DNA of 18,072 nucleotides from Candidatus Woesearchaeota archaeon (GTDB taxonomy: Archaea; Nanobdellota; Nanobdellia; SCGC-AAA011-G17; JACPNG01): the NCBI GenBank assembly GCA_018303705.1, contig JAGVXQ010000001.1:1-18072 (forward strand), in the 5' to 3' direction. The position numbers and the translations under genes were made by a program. Below are positions 1 through 7,467 of the stretch, one piece after another; within the stretch, counting starts at the first letter, position 1, and every line of letters starts with the position of its first letter. The notes under the pieces were generated by a model. It searched no databases. It saw nothing but the letters and a program-made list of their open reading frames with translations, and was not told the origin of the DNA.

Positions 1-2
1 TT

Positions 3-602
3 GGAATAGTAAGGGAAAATCCAGACATTATAAAAAAGAAGTACAATCTGCAGAACACCCCTTTTATATGGCTGACAAAGAACAAGGTTGAGAACATTCC
101 ATGTGAAACAGACATAAATAATCTTCATTCCTTGATCATGGAATTCGTGAAAAAAACCAGAAAAAGCGCAATACTTCTTGACAGGCTTGATTATATACTA
201 AGCGAAAACAGCCCTGAAAGCATTATACACAATATTCATGCACTTAAAGACATAACCCTTGCAAACGAATGCATCATTATACTCTCTGTAAACTCTAGTC
301 TCATGGATCCATCTGTGCTGATGGCAATAGAAAATGACAGCATTGACTTGTATGGAAAGAGCTTAAAGAGCAAGGTTGAACTGTCCAGCTTGGAGATTGA
401 TGTGCTTAAGTTCGTAAATGACAACAACACTAAAAACAAGCTTGTTGCATACAAAGACATAACTGAAAGGATTGGAGTGACAAAGCCAACTACAAGAGCT
501 AAGATAAACAGGCTTCTAAATCTAGGGCTATTGACAGTCGACAAGAGAGGCAGGTTTAAATCCATAAAAATAACCTCTACAGGCAGAAAGATAATAAGCT
601 AA
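3..602 (+). CDS. DUF835 domain plus winged-helix protein, 5' end cut by the window edge
   Basis: The reading frame is open from base 3 to the TAA at 600-602, giving 199 visible residues with no start in the window. The first TTG/ATG codons (132, 138) lie inside a conserved domain, so they are not the start. Residues 1 to about 115 resemble DUF835, with the block TPFIWLTKN near residue 19, then SAILLDRLDYIL and a segment ending in a predicted strand (CIIILSVNSSLMD). The last 75 residues look like a winged-helix domain of MarR/ArsR type (ITERIGVTKPTTRAKINRL, then GLLTVDKRGR). DUF835 is a common archaeal domain of unknown function, often tied to signalling or transcription. A regulatory role is an inference from the helix-turn-helix. 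Confidence 0.75.
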   Translation, partial: GIVRENPDIIKKKYNLQNTPFIWLTKNKVENIPCETDINNLHSLIMEFVKKTRKSAILLDRLDYILSENSPESIIHNIHALKDITLANECIIILSVNSSLMDPSVLMAIENDSIDLYGKSLKSKVELSSLEIDVLKFVNDNNTKNKLVAYKDITERIGVTKPTTRAKINRLLNLGLLTVDKRGRFKSIKITSTGRKIIS

Positions 603-651
603 CATGAATATCCCAGATTTTCACTGTTTTTTCCCTTATTTTTATCAGCAT

Positions 652-660
652 ATTTATATA
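652..660 (+). promoter_or_regulatory. TATA-like box of the 706-1710 gene pair
   Basis: ATTTATATA, about 46 bp before the ATG at 706. An archaeal TATA box is usually 24-28 bp before the start of transcription, so this predicts a leader of roughly 20 nt. An out-of-frame ATG at 690 opens only a short frame. Confidence 0.45.
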
Positions 661-705
661 CGTTTAACATCTTAATCATATATTTTACTATGAAAAATAA
701 AAAAG

Positions 706-1260
706 ATGAAAAATTCAAGGCATTTTATTTATGGCATTGTAGCAGGAATTGCATTATCATCAGTTTACTTTGGAATGCTTACAGTATTGAACTCATTTGA
801 ACATGCATTGTCCCAGTTCATTGATATGTGGTACTGGATCTTATTGTTGGTTGTTGGTTTCAGCATCCAGGTTGGCTTGTATGCATACATAAAAGGAATG
901 CTCAAATCCAAGGCAGGCATCGCTACCTCATCTGTTGCTGCAGCAGGCGGCATCTCTACAACATCAATGATTGCTTGCTGTGCTCACCATGTAACAGATG
1001 TCCTGCCGATAATAGGATTGTCTGCTGCAGCGATTTTCCTGAACAAATTCCAGCTGCTTTTCATCGTTACTGGTGTATTGTCTAATTTGATAGGCATCTC
1101 AATAATGCTAAAGATAATCCAAGAGCATAGCCTCTACTACCAGCAAAATAATATTTTGTCACATGTGATGAAGCTCGACATGAAAAATGCCTTATATGCC
1201 ATCGTGTCAGCCAGTGCACTGGCATTTATTGCAGCATTAATTAAAACATTGGGGGTATAG
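706..1260 (+). CDS. Six-span membrane protein with CCAHH motif, putative metal-handling protein
   Basis: The 184-residue protein has about six hydrophobic segments (roughly residues 8-30, 40-65, 70-90, 97-117, 118-142, 160-182). Its striking motif is MIACCAHHVTDVLPIIG near residues 88-104: two adjacent Cys and two adjacent His at the mouth of a membrane helix, a plausible soft-metal site. The arrangement recalls the paired Cys of MerT-type mercury transporters, but the sequence does not otherwise match MerT and I do not assign it there. The next gene starts on the base after its stop codon, and both face a Cu+ ATPase. A role in copper or other soft-metal transport is an inference from motif and context. 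The start is chosen because upstream ATGs are out of frame. Confidence 0.6.
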   Translation: MKNSRHFIYGIVAGIALSSVYFGMLTVLNSFEHALSQFIDMWYWILLLVVGFSIQVGLYAYIKGMLKSKAGIATSSVAAAGGISTTSMIACCAHHVTDVLPIIGLSAAAIFLNKFQLLFIVTGVLSNLIGISIMLKIIQEHSLYYQQNNILSHVMKLDMKNALYAIVSASALAFIAALIKTLGV

Positions 1261-1710
1261 ATGAAAACAGAAAATATCTTTTTAATCAGCATTTTAATTC
1301 TTGTAATCGCAGGATTTGCTTATGCTATTTTAAGCTCAGGCATTTTTGCATCAAGAAACCAGGCAACTACACCAGTGCCTAATAGTTTAGGGCTAAACCC
1401 TATCTTAACAGGCACCACAGAACAAGGCGATGTTTCAATTGAGCTTAGCCCAAAGGCATTTGTTGATGGAAATTTGATAGTTGGCCTTTCCGCAAATACG
1501 CACTCCATTGACTTAAGCAAGTTCGATTTGAAGCAGATAACTACTTTAGAATACAATGGCAAAGCAATAAAGCCCACTAACGCACCAGCGATGTCAGGCC
1601 ATCATGTAAATGGAGAGATTGCATTTTACGTTGGAGAAGCCATAAGCAAATTCAGCATAACAATAAACAGCATACCTAATGTAGAAAATAGGGTTTTTGA
1701 TTGGAAATAA
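1261..1710 (+). CDS. Membrane-anchored extracytoplasmic protein with SGHH motif, partner of the CCAHH protein
   Basis: This 149-residue protein has one N-terminal hydrophobic segment (about residues 6-26) that acts as a signal anchor, so the rest should lie outside the cytoplasm. There is no lipobox Cys. The outer domain is probably beta-rich (VSIELSPKAFVDGNLIVGLSANTHS, read as two strands; then ITTLEYNGKAIKPTNAP and AMSGHHVNGEIAF near residues 113-126). NTHS and SGHH supply His residues that could bind metal. The ATG directly follows the TAG of the previous gene, so the two are co-transcribed and probably translationally coupled. I believe similar proteins accompany CCAHH membrane proteins in other prokaryotes, but I know of no characterised function. 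Metal capture outside the membrane is an inference. Confidence 0.6.
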   Translation: MKTENIFLISILILVIAGFAYAILSSGIFASRNQATTPVPNSLGLNPILTGTTEQGDVSIELSPKAFVDGNLIVGLSANTHSIDLSKFDLKQITTLEYNGKAIKPTNAPAMSGHHVNGEIAFYVGEAISKFSITINSIPNVENRVFDWK

Positions 1711-1744
1711 AAAATATCACAAGTTTATAGCAATTATCACCCTT

Positions 1745-4162
1745 TTATAATTTAAACCTCTTCATTACTAAAGAATTTGTTACAACTGATATTGAGCTTA
1801 ATGCCATGGCACCGCCAGCGATAATCGGACTTAACAAAAACCCTGAAACAGGATACAAAACACCTGCTGCAACAGGTATTCCCAGTGTGTTGTATATGAA
1901 TGCCCAGAAAAGGTTTTGTTTTATCTTTCTTATTGTATAAGAGCTTAGCCTTATTGCCTTAACAACATCTCTTACATCATTCTTGATTAGCACTATCCCC
2001 CCTGTTTCTATTGCTATGTCAGTTCCAGAGCCAATTGCAATTCCAACATCTGCCTGCGCAAGTGCGGGCGAGTCATTTATTCCGTCCCCAATCATCGCGA
2101 CAACCTTGCCTTTTTCCTGCAATTTCTTGACTGCATTCGCCTTGTCCTCTGGCAGTACATTTGCAAGCACATTTTTTATTCCGATCTGTTTGGCTATTGC
2201 CCTTGCTGTCCTTTCATTGTCCCCTGTTATCATGTAAACCTCTTTCTTCATCTTTTCAAGTTTCCATATGGCTTCCTTTGCATACTCTGTTATTGTGTCA
2301 GCAACAGCTATTATTCCGATAATCTCCTTGTTCATGGCCAGAATCATTGCTGTCTTGCCTTCATCCTCTAATTTTGCTAACTTGCTTTCAAAAGCAGCTA
2401 TCTTAATCTTGTTCTCTTGCATCAATCTTCTGTTTCCAAATACGATAGTCTTGCCTTGGTATTTTGTACTAACCCCCTTGCCTGATATTGCCTTGAATCC
2501 ATGTGCATCAGGTATCTTCATTTTCCTTGCCTTTTCAATTATTGCAGAAGCCAAAGGATGTTCAGAATGCTTCTCAACAATTGCTGCAAATTTCAATGCA
2601 TCCTTTGTTTTGGATATTTGAACTATGTCTGTTACCTCTGGCTTTCCTTTTGTCAACGTTCCAGTCTTGTCAAATATAATCGCGTTAATCTTGTGCGCTG
2701 TTTCCAAGGCCTCACCGTTCTTTATCAATATCCCATTTTCAGCGCCCTTGCCAGTTCCAACCATTATTGCAGTAGGCGTAGCAAGGCCTAAAGCGCATGG
2801 GCATGCAATTATCAGAACTGAAACAAAATTGACCAATGCAAATGTAAATGCTGGCTCAGGGCCAAAGAAATACCATACAATGAAAGTGAGTATTGAAATC
2901 CCAATTACAACAGGCACGAATATCCCTGATACTTTGTCAGCAAGCCTTTGTATCGGTGCCTTTGAGCCCTGAGCTTCTTCAACAAGCTTGATGATCTGTG
3001 CCAAAATAGTGTCCTTCCCTACTTTAGCAGCCTTTATTTTCAGCATTCCATTCTTGTTTATTGTCGCACCAATCACCTTGTCATCAATCTTTTTTCCTAC
3101 AGGCATGCTCTCGCCAGTTATCATAGATTCGTCAACAGAACTGCTTCCATAAACAACAATTCCATCAACAGGTATCTTTTCCCCTGGCTTTATGATTATT
3201 ATATCTCCAACAACAACGTTTTCAATTAATATTTTTTCTTCCTTGCCCCTTCTTATTACAGTTGCAGTCTTTGGTTGCAATCCCATAAGTTTTTTGATTG
3301 CATCTGAAGTATGCCCTTTAGCTATTGCTTCAAGGTACCTGCCTAGGATTATCAAAGTTATTATTATGGCTGCAGTGTCATAATAGACAACAACCATTAC
3401 AGCCCCCTTAAAGAAATCAGGAAAGAATGTCGCAACAACGCTGTAAACAAATGCAGCGCTGGTTCCGACAGCTATTAAAGTATTCATATCTGCTGTTTTT
3501 GCTTTTAACGCATTCCAGAATCCCCTGTAAAACTGCCAGCCGACCCAAAACTGCACAGGCACTGTTAGAACAGACAGAACATAAAGGTTCTGGAGTATTT
3601 CTGGCGAGAATGAAAACCACTCTGGAAAGCTGCCTATGAATATCATTATGCTTAATACAGCACCAACAATAAATTTATTTCTTAAATTCCTTATCTCCTT
3701 CAGCTTTGCTTCCCTTTCCGCATCTGTTTTTATCTCTTCCTTTACCAATGCCTCATACCCAAGCTTCTTGATTTTTTTCTTTATCTCATCCAATGTTATG
3801 GCTTCTGGATTGAATGATATAATAGCTGATTCATTAGGAAAGCTTGCCTCAACTTTAGAAATGCCTTTAACATCTTTCAACCCATTTTTTATGACACCTT
3901 CGCAATGCGGTGAATGCATCCCTATTATCTTCAGCTCAACCCTTTCAATGTTCTCAATAACATCATATCCTAGCTTCTTTATAGTCCCCTTTATGGCATC
4001 TTCGCTGGTTTTGGCTGCATCATACTCGACTGTGGCCTTATCATTTGCTATATTAACATTGGCATAAGAAACCCCTTTTGCAGCCTTCAGTTTGTTCTCT
4101 ATCTTAATCGCGCAAGAAGCGCAGTGCATTCCCTTTATGCATAAATTGATTTTTTCCTTCAT
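1745..4162 (-). CDS. copA: Copper-exporting P1B-type ATPase
   Basis: The 805-residue protein exports Cu+ from the cytoplasm using ATP. Two N-terminal HMA domains are visible: the first has GMHCASC (Cys14, Cys17) and the second GMHSPHC at 81-87, with only one Cys. Then come membrane helices, the actuator loop TGES (349-352), the transmembrane metal site CPC (454-456), the phosphorylated Asp498 in DKTGTLT, the SEHP motif (His535) and GDGIND (692-697). The C-terminal helices carry N750, YN at 757-758 and the M786/SS789-790/N796 pattern. Together with CPC this is the Cu+ (P1B-1) signature rather than the Zn/Cd type. The length is normal. It starts at ATG 4162, 54 bp after the DUF2892 gene on the same strand, and the two probably share the operator-controlled promoter near 4500. 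Confidence 0.95.
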   Translation of the reverse strand: MKEKINLCIKGMHCASCAIKIENKLKAAKGVSYANVNIANDKATVEYDAAKTSEDAIKGTIKKLGYDVIENIERVELKIIGMHSPHCEGVIKNGLKDVKGISKVEASFPNESAIISFNPEAITLDEIKKKIKKLGYEALVKEEIKTDAEREAKLKEIRNLRNKFIVGAVLSIMIFIGSFPEWFSFSPEILQNLYVLSVLTVPVQFWVGWQFYRGFWNALKAKTADMNTLIAVGTSAAFVYSVVATFFPDFFKGAVMVVVYYDTAAIIITLIILGRYLEAIAKGHTSDAIKKLMGLQPKTATVIRRGKEEKILIENVVVGDIIIIKPGEKIPVDGIVVYGSSSVDESMITGESMPVGKKIDDKVIGATINKNGMLKIKAAKVGKDTILAQIIKLVEEAQGSKAPIQRLADKVSGIFVPVVIGISILTFIVWYFFGPEPAFTFALVNFVSVLIIACPCALGLATPTAIMVGTGKGAENGILIKNGEALETAHKINAIIFDKTGTLTKGKPEVTDIVQISKTKDALKFAAIVEKHSEHPLASAIIEKARKMKIPDAHGFKAISGKGVSTKYQGKTIVFGNRRLMQENKIKIAAFESKLAKLEDEGKTAMILAMNKEIIGIIAVADTITEYAKEAIWKLEKMKKEVYMITGDNERTARAIAKQIGIKNVLANVLPEDKANAVKKLQEKGKVVAMIGDGINDSPALAQADVGIAIGSGTDIAIETGGIVLIKNDVRDVVKAIRLSSYTIRKIKQNLFWAFIYNTLGIPVAAGVLYPVSGFLLSPIIAGGAMALSSISVVTNSLVMKRFKL

Positions 4163-4216
4163 TTTTGTTTGGCAGTAAAAAATAAAAAAGGTTTGGTTAA
4201 AATCTACTAACTTAGT

Positions 4217-4471
4217 TTAGCAACAGCCTTTCTTTTTCTTTTCCATGTTGTTTACCCCCCCAAATGTGCTTATGTTCATCATGTCATAAAATCCACAGTA
4301 TGAAACAATACTCTCGACTATTGAAATCAGGCCAATTATTATTGCAAACGCCCTCAGCAACAGGTTATTGACTGCAAAATACCCAATGTAAACCAATGTA
4401 ATCCCTAAAATAAGCCTTATAGCCCTGTCCAGCAAGCCAATATTTTTCTTTAGTTTGACCACTCTAACCAT
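4217..4471 (-). CDS. DUF2892 (YgaP-type transmembrane) protein with Cys-Cys tail
   Basis: This small membrane protein opens the copA operon. From the ATG at 4471 it has 84 residues. An in-frame TTG at 4483 would add four more but lies inside the operator palindrome. The KKNIGLLDRAIRLILG motif followed by two hydrophobic stretches is typical of DUF2892, the two-helix domain also found at the end of YgaP-type rhodaneses. The tail contains CGFYDMMNIS and ends KKKKGCC. A terminal Cys pair after a Lys run is not a standard part of the domain as I know it and could bind copper or pass it to the ATPase; that is an inference. Its membrane location is strongly supported by composition, while its function in the family is unknown. 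Confidence 0.8.
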   Translation of the reverse strand: MVRVVKLKKNIGLLDRAIRLILGITLVYIGYFAVNNLLLRAFAIIIGLISIVESIVSYCGFYDMMNISTFGGVNNMEKKKKGCC

Positions 4472-4482
4472 CCCAGGTTCCA

Positions 4483-4504
4483 ATATATCTAAATTTAGAT
4501 ATAT
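4483..4504. promoter_or_regulatory. Perfect 22-bp palindrome, candidate operator of the copper operon
   Basis: The half-site ATATATCTAAA is followed directly by its reverse complement TTTAGATATAT, centred between 4493 and 4494. On the minus strand it lies between a TATA-like box (4509-4518) and the ATG at 4471, covering the predicted start of transcription at about 4487. This is a classic repressor position. The divergent PadR-TRASH gene is the likely source of the binding protein. A half-copy, AGATATAT, occurs at 4585-4592 in the regulator's own promoter. Confidence 0.75.
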
Positions 4505-4508
4505 GACC

Positions 4509-4518
4509 TATTTAAATA
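4509..4518 (-). promoter_or_regulatory. TATA-like box for the DUF2892-copA operon
   Basis: TATTTAAATA reads the same on both strands. On the minus strand it is about 42 bp before the ATG at 4471, placing the start of transcription near 4487, inside the 22-bp palindrome. Confidence 0.5.
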
Positions 4519-4586
4519 TTTCTGTTTTGGTGTTGTTTTAGCCATTTCGGTGCAACAACGCCCTTGATACAGCAACAACACAAAGA

Positions 4587-4600
4587 TATATTTAAATATT
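4587..4600 (+). promoter_or_regulatory. TATA-like box for the PadR-TRASH regulator gene
   Basis: TATATTTAAATATT is centred about 28 bp before the ATG at 4621, which predicts a leaderless or nearly leaderless mRNA. It overlaps an AGATATAT half-site (4585-4592) of the nearby palindrome, which would suit autoregulation. Confidence 0.5.
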
Positions 4601-4620
4601 CTGTATTATTTTAATTAAAC

Positions 4621-5049
4621 ATGCAAGTCAAAATAGGTAGCCTGGTAAAATTCTATGCATTGCTTCTGCTTAGTGAAGGGCCTAAGCACGGCTATACATT
4701 GATGAAAGAGCTGGAAAATAGGTTCGGAAAAAAAATAAGCGCGAGCCAAGTTTACCCTTTTTTGAACATACTTAAGAAGAACAAGCTGATTCAAGTATTG
4801 AAGAAAAGTGAAAGAGATAAGAAAGTTTACAGCTTGACAAGGAAAGGAAGCCTTTTTTTAAGCAGTTTTCTGCAAAGGTTTGGAAACCTCTTGCATGCCT
4901 CTATATCTGCAAAAATAATATCATGTTCACACTGTGGATGCAAAATTTATGAAGGCAGTTATAAGGAAACCCTCAATGGCAAGGAACTTGTTTTTTGCTG
5001 CAAGCATTGTGCAAAATCCTTCAAGAGATGCCATTGCATATTTCAATAG
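4621..5049 (+). CDS. PadR-type repressor fused to a TRASH metal-sensing domain
   Basis: The 142-residue protein is probably the copper sensor of this island. Residues 8-85 form a PadR-like winged helix: FYALLLLSEGPKHGYTLMKEL, then SASQVYPFLNILKKNKLI and VYSLTRKGSLFL. Residues 100-132 match the TRASH zinc-finger-like domain, with Cys102, Cys105, Cys107, then Cys126, Cys127 and Cys130; Cys137 and Cys139 (RCHC) add further ligands. TRASH domains bind copper in archaeal regulators of CopT/CopR type, which normally carry a different (Lrp/AsnC-like) DNA-binding part. Here the DNA-binding part is PadR-like. The gene is divergent from DUF2892-copA across 149 bp holding the palindrome. Binding to that palindrome and release by copper are inferences. 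The long PadR C-terminal dimerisation helix seems to be replaced by the TRASH module. Confidence 0.85.
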   Translation: MQVKIGSLVKFYALLLLSEGPKHGYTLMKELENRFGKKISASQVYPFLNILKKNKLIQVLKKSERDKKVYSLTRKGSLFLSSFLQRFGNLLHASISAKIISCSHCGCKIYEGSYKETLNGKELVFCCKHCAKSFKRCHCIFQ

Positions 5050-5101
5050 TCTTTACCATAAAAGAAAAAGCATTAAAAAACAGAACACTGTGTGTCATAT
5101 C

Positions 5102-5707
5102 ATGCCAAAGGAAGACATTACAAAATTGAAAGAAGAATACTCTAAAAGAATACCTGAAATAAAATCAAGGCTCCTTGAATTCAAGAACAACAAAGACTTT
5201 TTCTATGAACTTTGTTTCTGCATCTTAACTCCGCAAAGCAACGCAAAAAAGTGCTACGAAGCAGTTCAGATTCTCAAAAAAAAGGATTTTAAGAACAAAA
5301 GCATTGGCATAAAGCCGATATTAAAGTCCAGAACAAGGTTCTACAAAAATAAATCCGCATATTTGAATCTTTTAAAGTTTAATTTTTCCAATATAAAAAA
5401 CAATCTCAATGGCAATGCCTTAAAAAATAGGGAATACCTTGTCAAAAATGTAAAGGGTCTTAGTTACAAGGAATCATCACATTGCTTAAGGAACGTTGGC
5501 TACAAAGATTTGGCAATACTAGACAGGCATATACTGAAAAATCTCCATAATCTTAATGTCATAGAAAAAATTCCTAAGACATTAAACAGAAAAAAGTACA
5601 TTGAGATTGAAAGCAAGTTCAAGTCTTTTTCAAAAAGAATCAATATCTCAATGGATGAGCTAGACTTGCTGTTTTGGAGCATGGAAACAGGGGAAGTTTT
5701 TAGGTAA
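5102..5707 (+). CDS. ogg: Type-2 8-oxoguanine DNA glycosylase/AP lyase (archaeal Ogg2)
   Basis: The 201-residue enzyme removes 8-oxoguanine from DNA and nicks the abasic site. The helix-hairpin-helix and catalytic segment is clear: GLSYKESSHCLRNVGYKD near 119-136, with the catalytic-type Lys at 123, and ILDRHIL with the conserved Asp at 141. The C-terminal MDELDLLFWSMETGEVFR is also typical of archaeal Ogg2. The length matches the family (about 200-210). The frame is open back to 4934, but that part overlaps the regulator gene and lacks family similarity, so the ATG at 5102 is chosen. It lies 52 bp after the PadR-TRASH stop on the same strand, so the two may be co-transcribed; copper-driven oxidative damage would make that sensible. 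The chain ends in Arg, where I recall some relatives end in Lys. Confidence 0.88.
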   Translation: MPKEDITKLKEEYSKRIPEIKSRLLEFKNNKDFFYELCFCILTPQSNAKKCYEAVQILKKKDFKNKSIGIKPILKSRTRFYKNKSAYLNLLKFNFSNIKNNLNGNALKNREYLVKNVKGLSYKESSHCLRNVGYKDLAILDRHILKNLHNLNVIEKIPKTLNRKKYIEIESKFKSFSKRINISMDELDLLFWSMETGEVFR

Positions 5708-5759
5708 ACATACACTAAAAAACATAAAAGCTTATAATTAAGTTTTATTTCTGCACAAC

Positions 5760-6287
5760 ATGCCAAATGATACTGGAACACCCATCTTGAATCTTGATAT
5801 CAGTCTGTCTCCTCTAAGAAAAACAAATTTCGAATTATGGAAGGTACTAACTGTTGGGTGTGAAAGAATGTTACTGGACCCAATAACTCAAATAGAAAGA
5901 TGTGGTTTAGCCATAAGATCAGCGAAAAATCGTCTAAGCGGCAAAAGGCACATAACAGATCAAGGTTATCTCTTGCCATCAAATATGTACGGCTTAATTG
6001 CAGTAAACGCTATACTCGACATAGAGGACAATATTTCTGGATTACTTTGCCTTGAAGATATTTTTAATGGCAATTTGCTGGACAATAACAAAGTTCCACC
6101 TGTAAATATTTGCTATCAAAATAGCAACAGCCCTGAAACCATAAGGGCAAAAGGAAGTTATTTATACTTGCCTGACTTTAAGAGAACTCTTGAGATAATG
6201 AATGATAATCTAGGCATTGGTGTATTTTCTAATGACACAAAAAGAACAATGAATCCTAAATATGCAGAATATTTCTGCAGCCTATAA
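5760..6287 (+). CDS. Hypothetical protein, 175 residues
   Basis: I do not recognise this family. The protein looks soluble, with no signal peptide or membrane helix, and has scattered Cys residues (near 34, 48, 97, 118 and 173) without a zinc-finger spacing. A TATA-like GCTTATAATT at about 5729-5738 lies 25-30 bp before the ATG, which fits a leaderless transcript and supports the start. It converges on the TGS-domain gene with only 2 bp between the two stop codons. A middle segment (MYGLIAVNAILDIEDNISG) could be a helix packed in a globular core. Function unknown. Confidence 0.6.
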   Translation: MPNDTGTPILNLDISLSPLRKTNFELWKVLTVGCERMLLDPITQIERCGLAIRSAKNRLSGKRHITDQGYLLPSNMYGLIAVNAILDIEDNISGLLCLEDIFNGNLLDNNKVPPVNICYQNSNSPETIRAKGSYLYLPDFKRTLEIMNDNLGIGVFSNDTKRTMNPKYAEYFCSL

Positions 6288-6289
6288 TT

Positions 6290-7345
6290 CTACTTCAAGT
6301 GCAGCTCAACAACATCATTATCTTTTAGCGCATGGTCCATGCCAAGAGACTGACCAGCAAACTTAGCTGATTGGCCCCATACCCTAGCAAACCTGAATTT
6401 ATGCAGGAAATCCTTGTGTATGAAAACAGCTAAGTCCTTTATTGTTGAATTCTGCTTCAATGCTATTGGTGGGTAATCTTTTTCCTTTCCAGGGGTTTTC
6501 GTATAAACCTTGATTAAATGCAGTTTGTTCCATATTTGCTCTTTTATTCTCTCTATATCAAATTCATTAAAGTTATTCCTTATCACAAGCAATGGCATGA
6601 ACATTGTTGAAGTGTCTAGCAAATCCTCAAAGTCTTCAGTAGAAACATCCTCATGGAATTCTATTATCCCATTGTATATTGAATGGTCCCTGCACATTTC
6701 AACAATCCTGCCATGTGGTATTTTTGTCTTGCCTATTACATTAATTCCCCCTGCAGCCTCTTTTTTTACAGCAACATTTGGCCTTTTCTTGTTAAGCCTT
6801 ATCTTTGCCTTGTTGAACTCATCCCTCAAGAACTCTAGCTCATCATCATTTTTTGCCAAGAACACAACAAGATTGGCGTTTCTTATTATTGCAAAAAGCA
6901 TTGGTCCATTTTCCTTGTAATTAAAGTCTTGTGTTATTGCAGGTATCTCAATTGCCTGTATCTTTATGCCATAATAATCTAATATTCCTATTTCAGGAAG
7001 CTTGGTTGTGAATTCATAATCTGCTATTGTTGGCTTCGCATTTGTTAACCTCGACAACAAGTAAGACTTTCCTGAGTTTGTAATACCACATATCACAACC
7101 TGTGCAGCCCCCTCTCTCTTTATTGCAAAGCTATGCCCTGTCTTTTTTGAAGTTTTTTGCTTTTCAAGCTGCTGTTTAAGTTTTGATATCTTTGACTTAA
7201 TCCCTGCCCTTAGCACCTCGCTTGATTTGTGGTTTGGAGCTACTCTCAACATGCCCTCCAAAGCCTTTATCTTCTCAGGTATAGTCTTGGCATCCTCATA
7301 CTTCCTCTCTGCGGCTGCATATTCCGGTCCTGCGTTTACTGGCAT
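6290..7345 (-). CDS. DRG/Obg-like GTPase-fold protein with C-terminal TGS domain; degraded G motifs
   Basis: The protein has 351 residues from the ATG at 7345. That start gives the MPVNAGPEYAAAERKY opening I associate with the archaeal DRG-like family, and a TATA-like box (7375-7384) lies about 34 bp upstream; the frame runs on to 7429, outside family similarity. Residues 1-70 are a helical, charged N-terminal region. The GTPase fold has an intact P-loop, GITNSGKS (87-94), and FTTKLPEIGILDYYG (112-126). The G3 motif, normally DxPG, reads EIPAI (133-137), and where G4 (NKxD) is expected the sequence is VIRNNFNEFD (254-263). Residues about 293-351 form a TGS domain ending in NDVVELHLK. The family is linked to ribosomes and translation. 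The lost G3/G4 residues suggest altered or no GTP hydrolysis. Confidence 0.82.
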   Translation of the reverse strand: MPVNAGPEYAAAERKYEDAKTIPEKIKALEGMLRVAPNHKSSEVLRAGIKSKISKLKQQLEKQKTSKKTGHSFAIKREGAAQVVICGITNSGKSYLLSRLTNAKPTIADYEFTTKLPEIGILDYYGIKIQAIEIPAITQDFNYKENGPMLFAIIRNANLVVFLAKNDDELEFLRDEFNKAKIRLNKKRPNVAVKKEAAGGINVIGKTKIPHGRIVEMCRDHSIYNGIIEFHEDVSTEDFEDLLDTSTMFMPLLVIRNNFNEFDIERIKEQIWNKLHLIKVYTKTPGKEKDYPPIALKQNSTIKDLAVFIHKDFLHKFRFARVWGQSAKFAGQSLGMDHALKDNDVVELHLK

Positions 7346-7374
7346 TTTATGTCCGGAGATTAAATCATTGCTTG

Positions 7375-7384
7375 ATTTATATGT
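7375..7384 (-). promoter_or_regulatory. TATA-like box for the DRG-like TGS gene
   Basis: On the minus strand this reads ACATATAAAT, centred about 34 bp before the ATG at 7345. It lies within the upstream extension of the reading frame, which argues for the later start. Confidence 0.45.
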
Positions 7385-7467
7385 GTTTTTGTAAGCCCAT
7401 CTTAATCTCCCTAAAATCAACATTTTCAATGCGCAAGGCTTTTAAAATCTAAAAACCATGTAAAGTT

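Noticed and set aside
2501..2791. Plus-strand open frames across the copA gene
   Set aside because: They are antisense shadows of a highly conserved ATPase and have no family features or promoter.
4934..5101. Upstream in-frame extension of the Ogg2 gene (56 extra codons)
   Set aside because: It overlaps the TRASH-domain codons of the regulator in another frame and has no resemblance to the start of Ogg2 proteins; ATG 5102 gives the normal length.
7346..7429. Longer N-terminus for the DRG-like TGS protein
   Set aside because: The TATA-like box lies inside this stretch, and the family-type start MPVNAGPEY begins at 7345.
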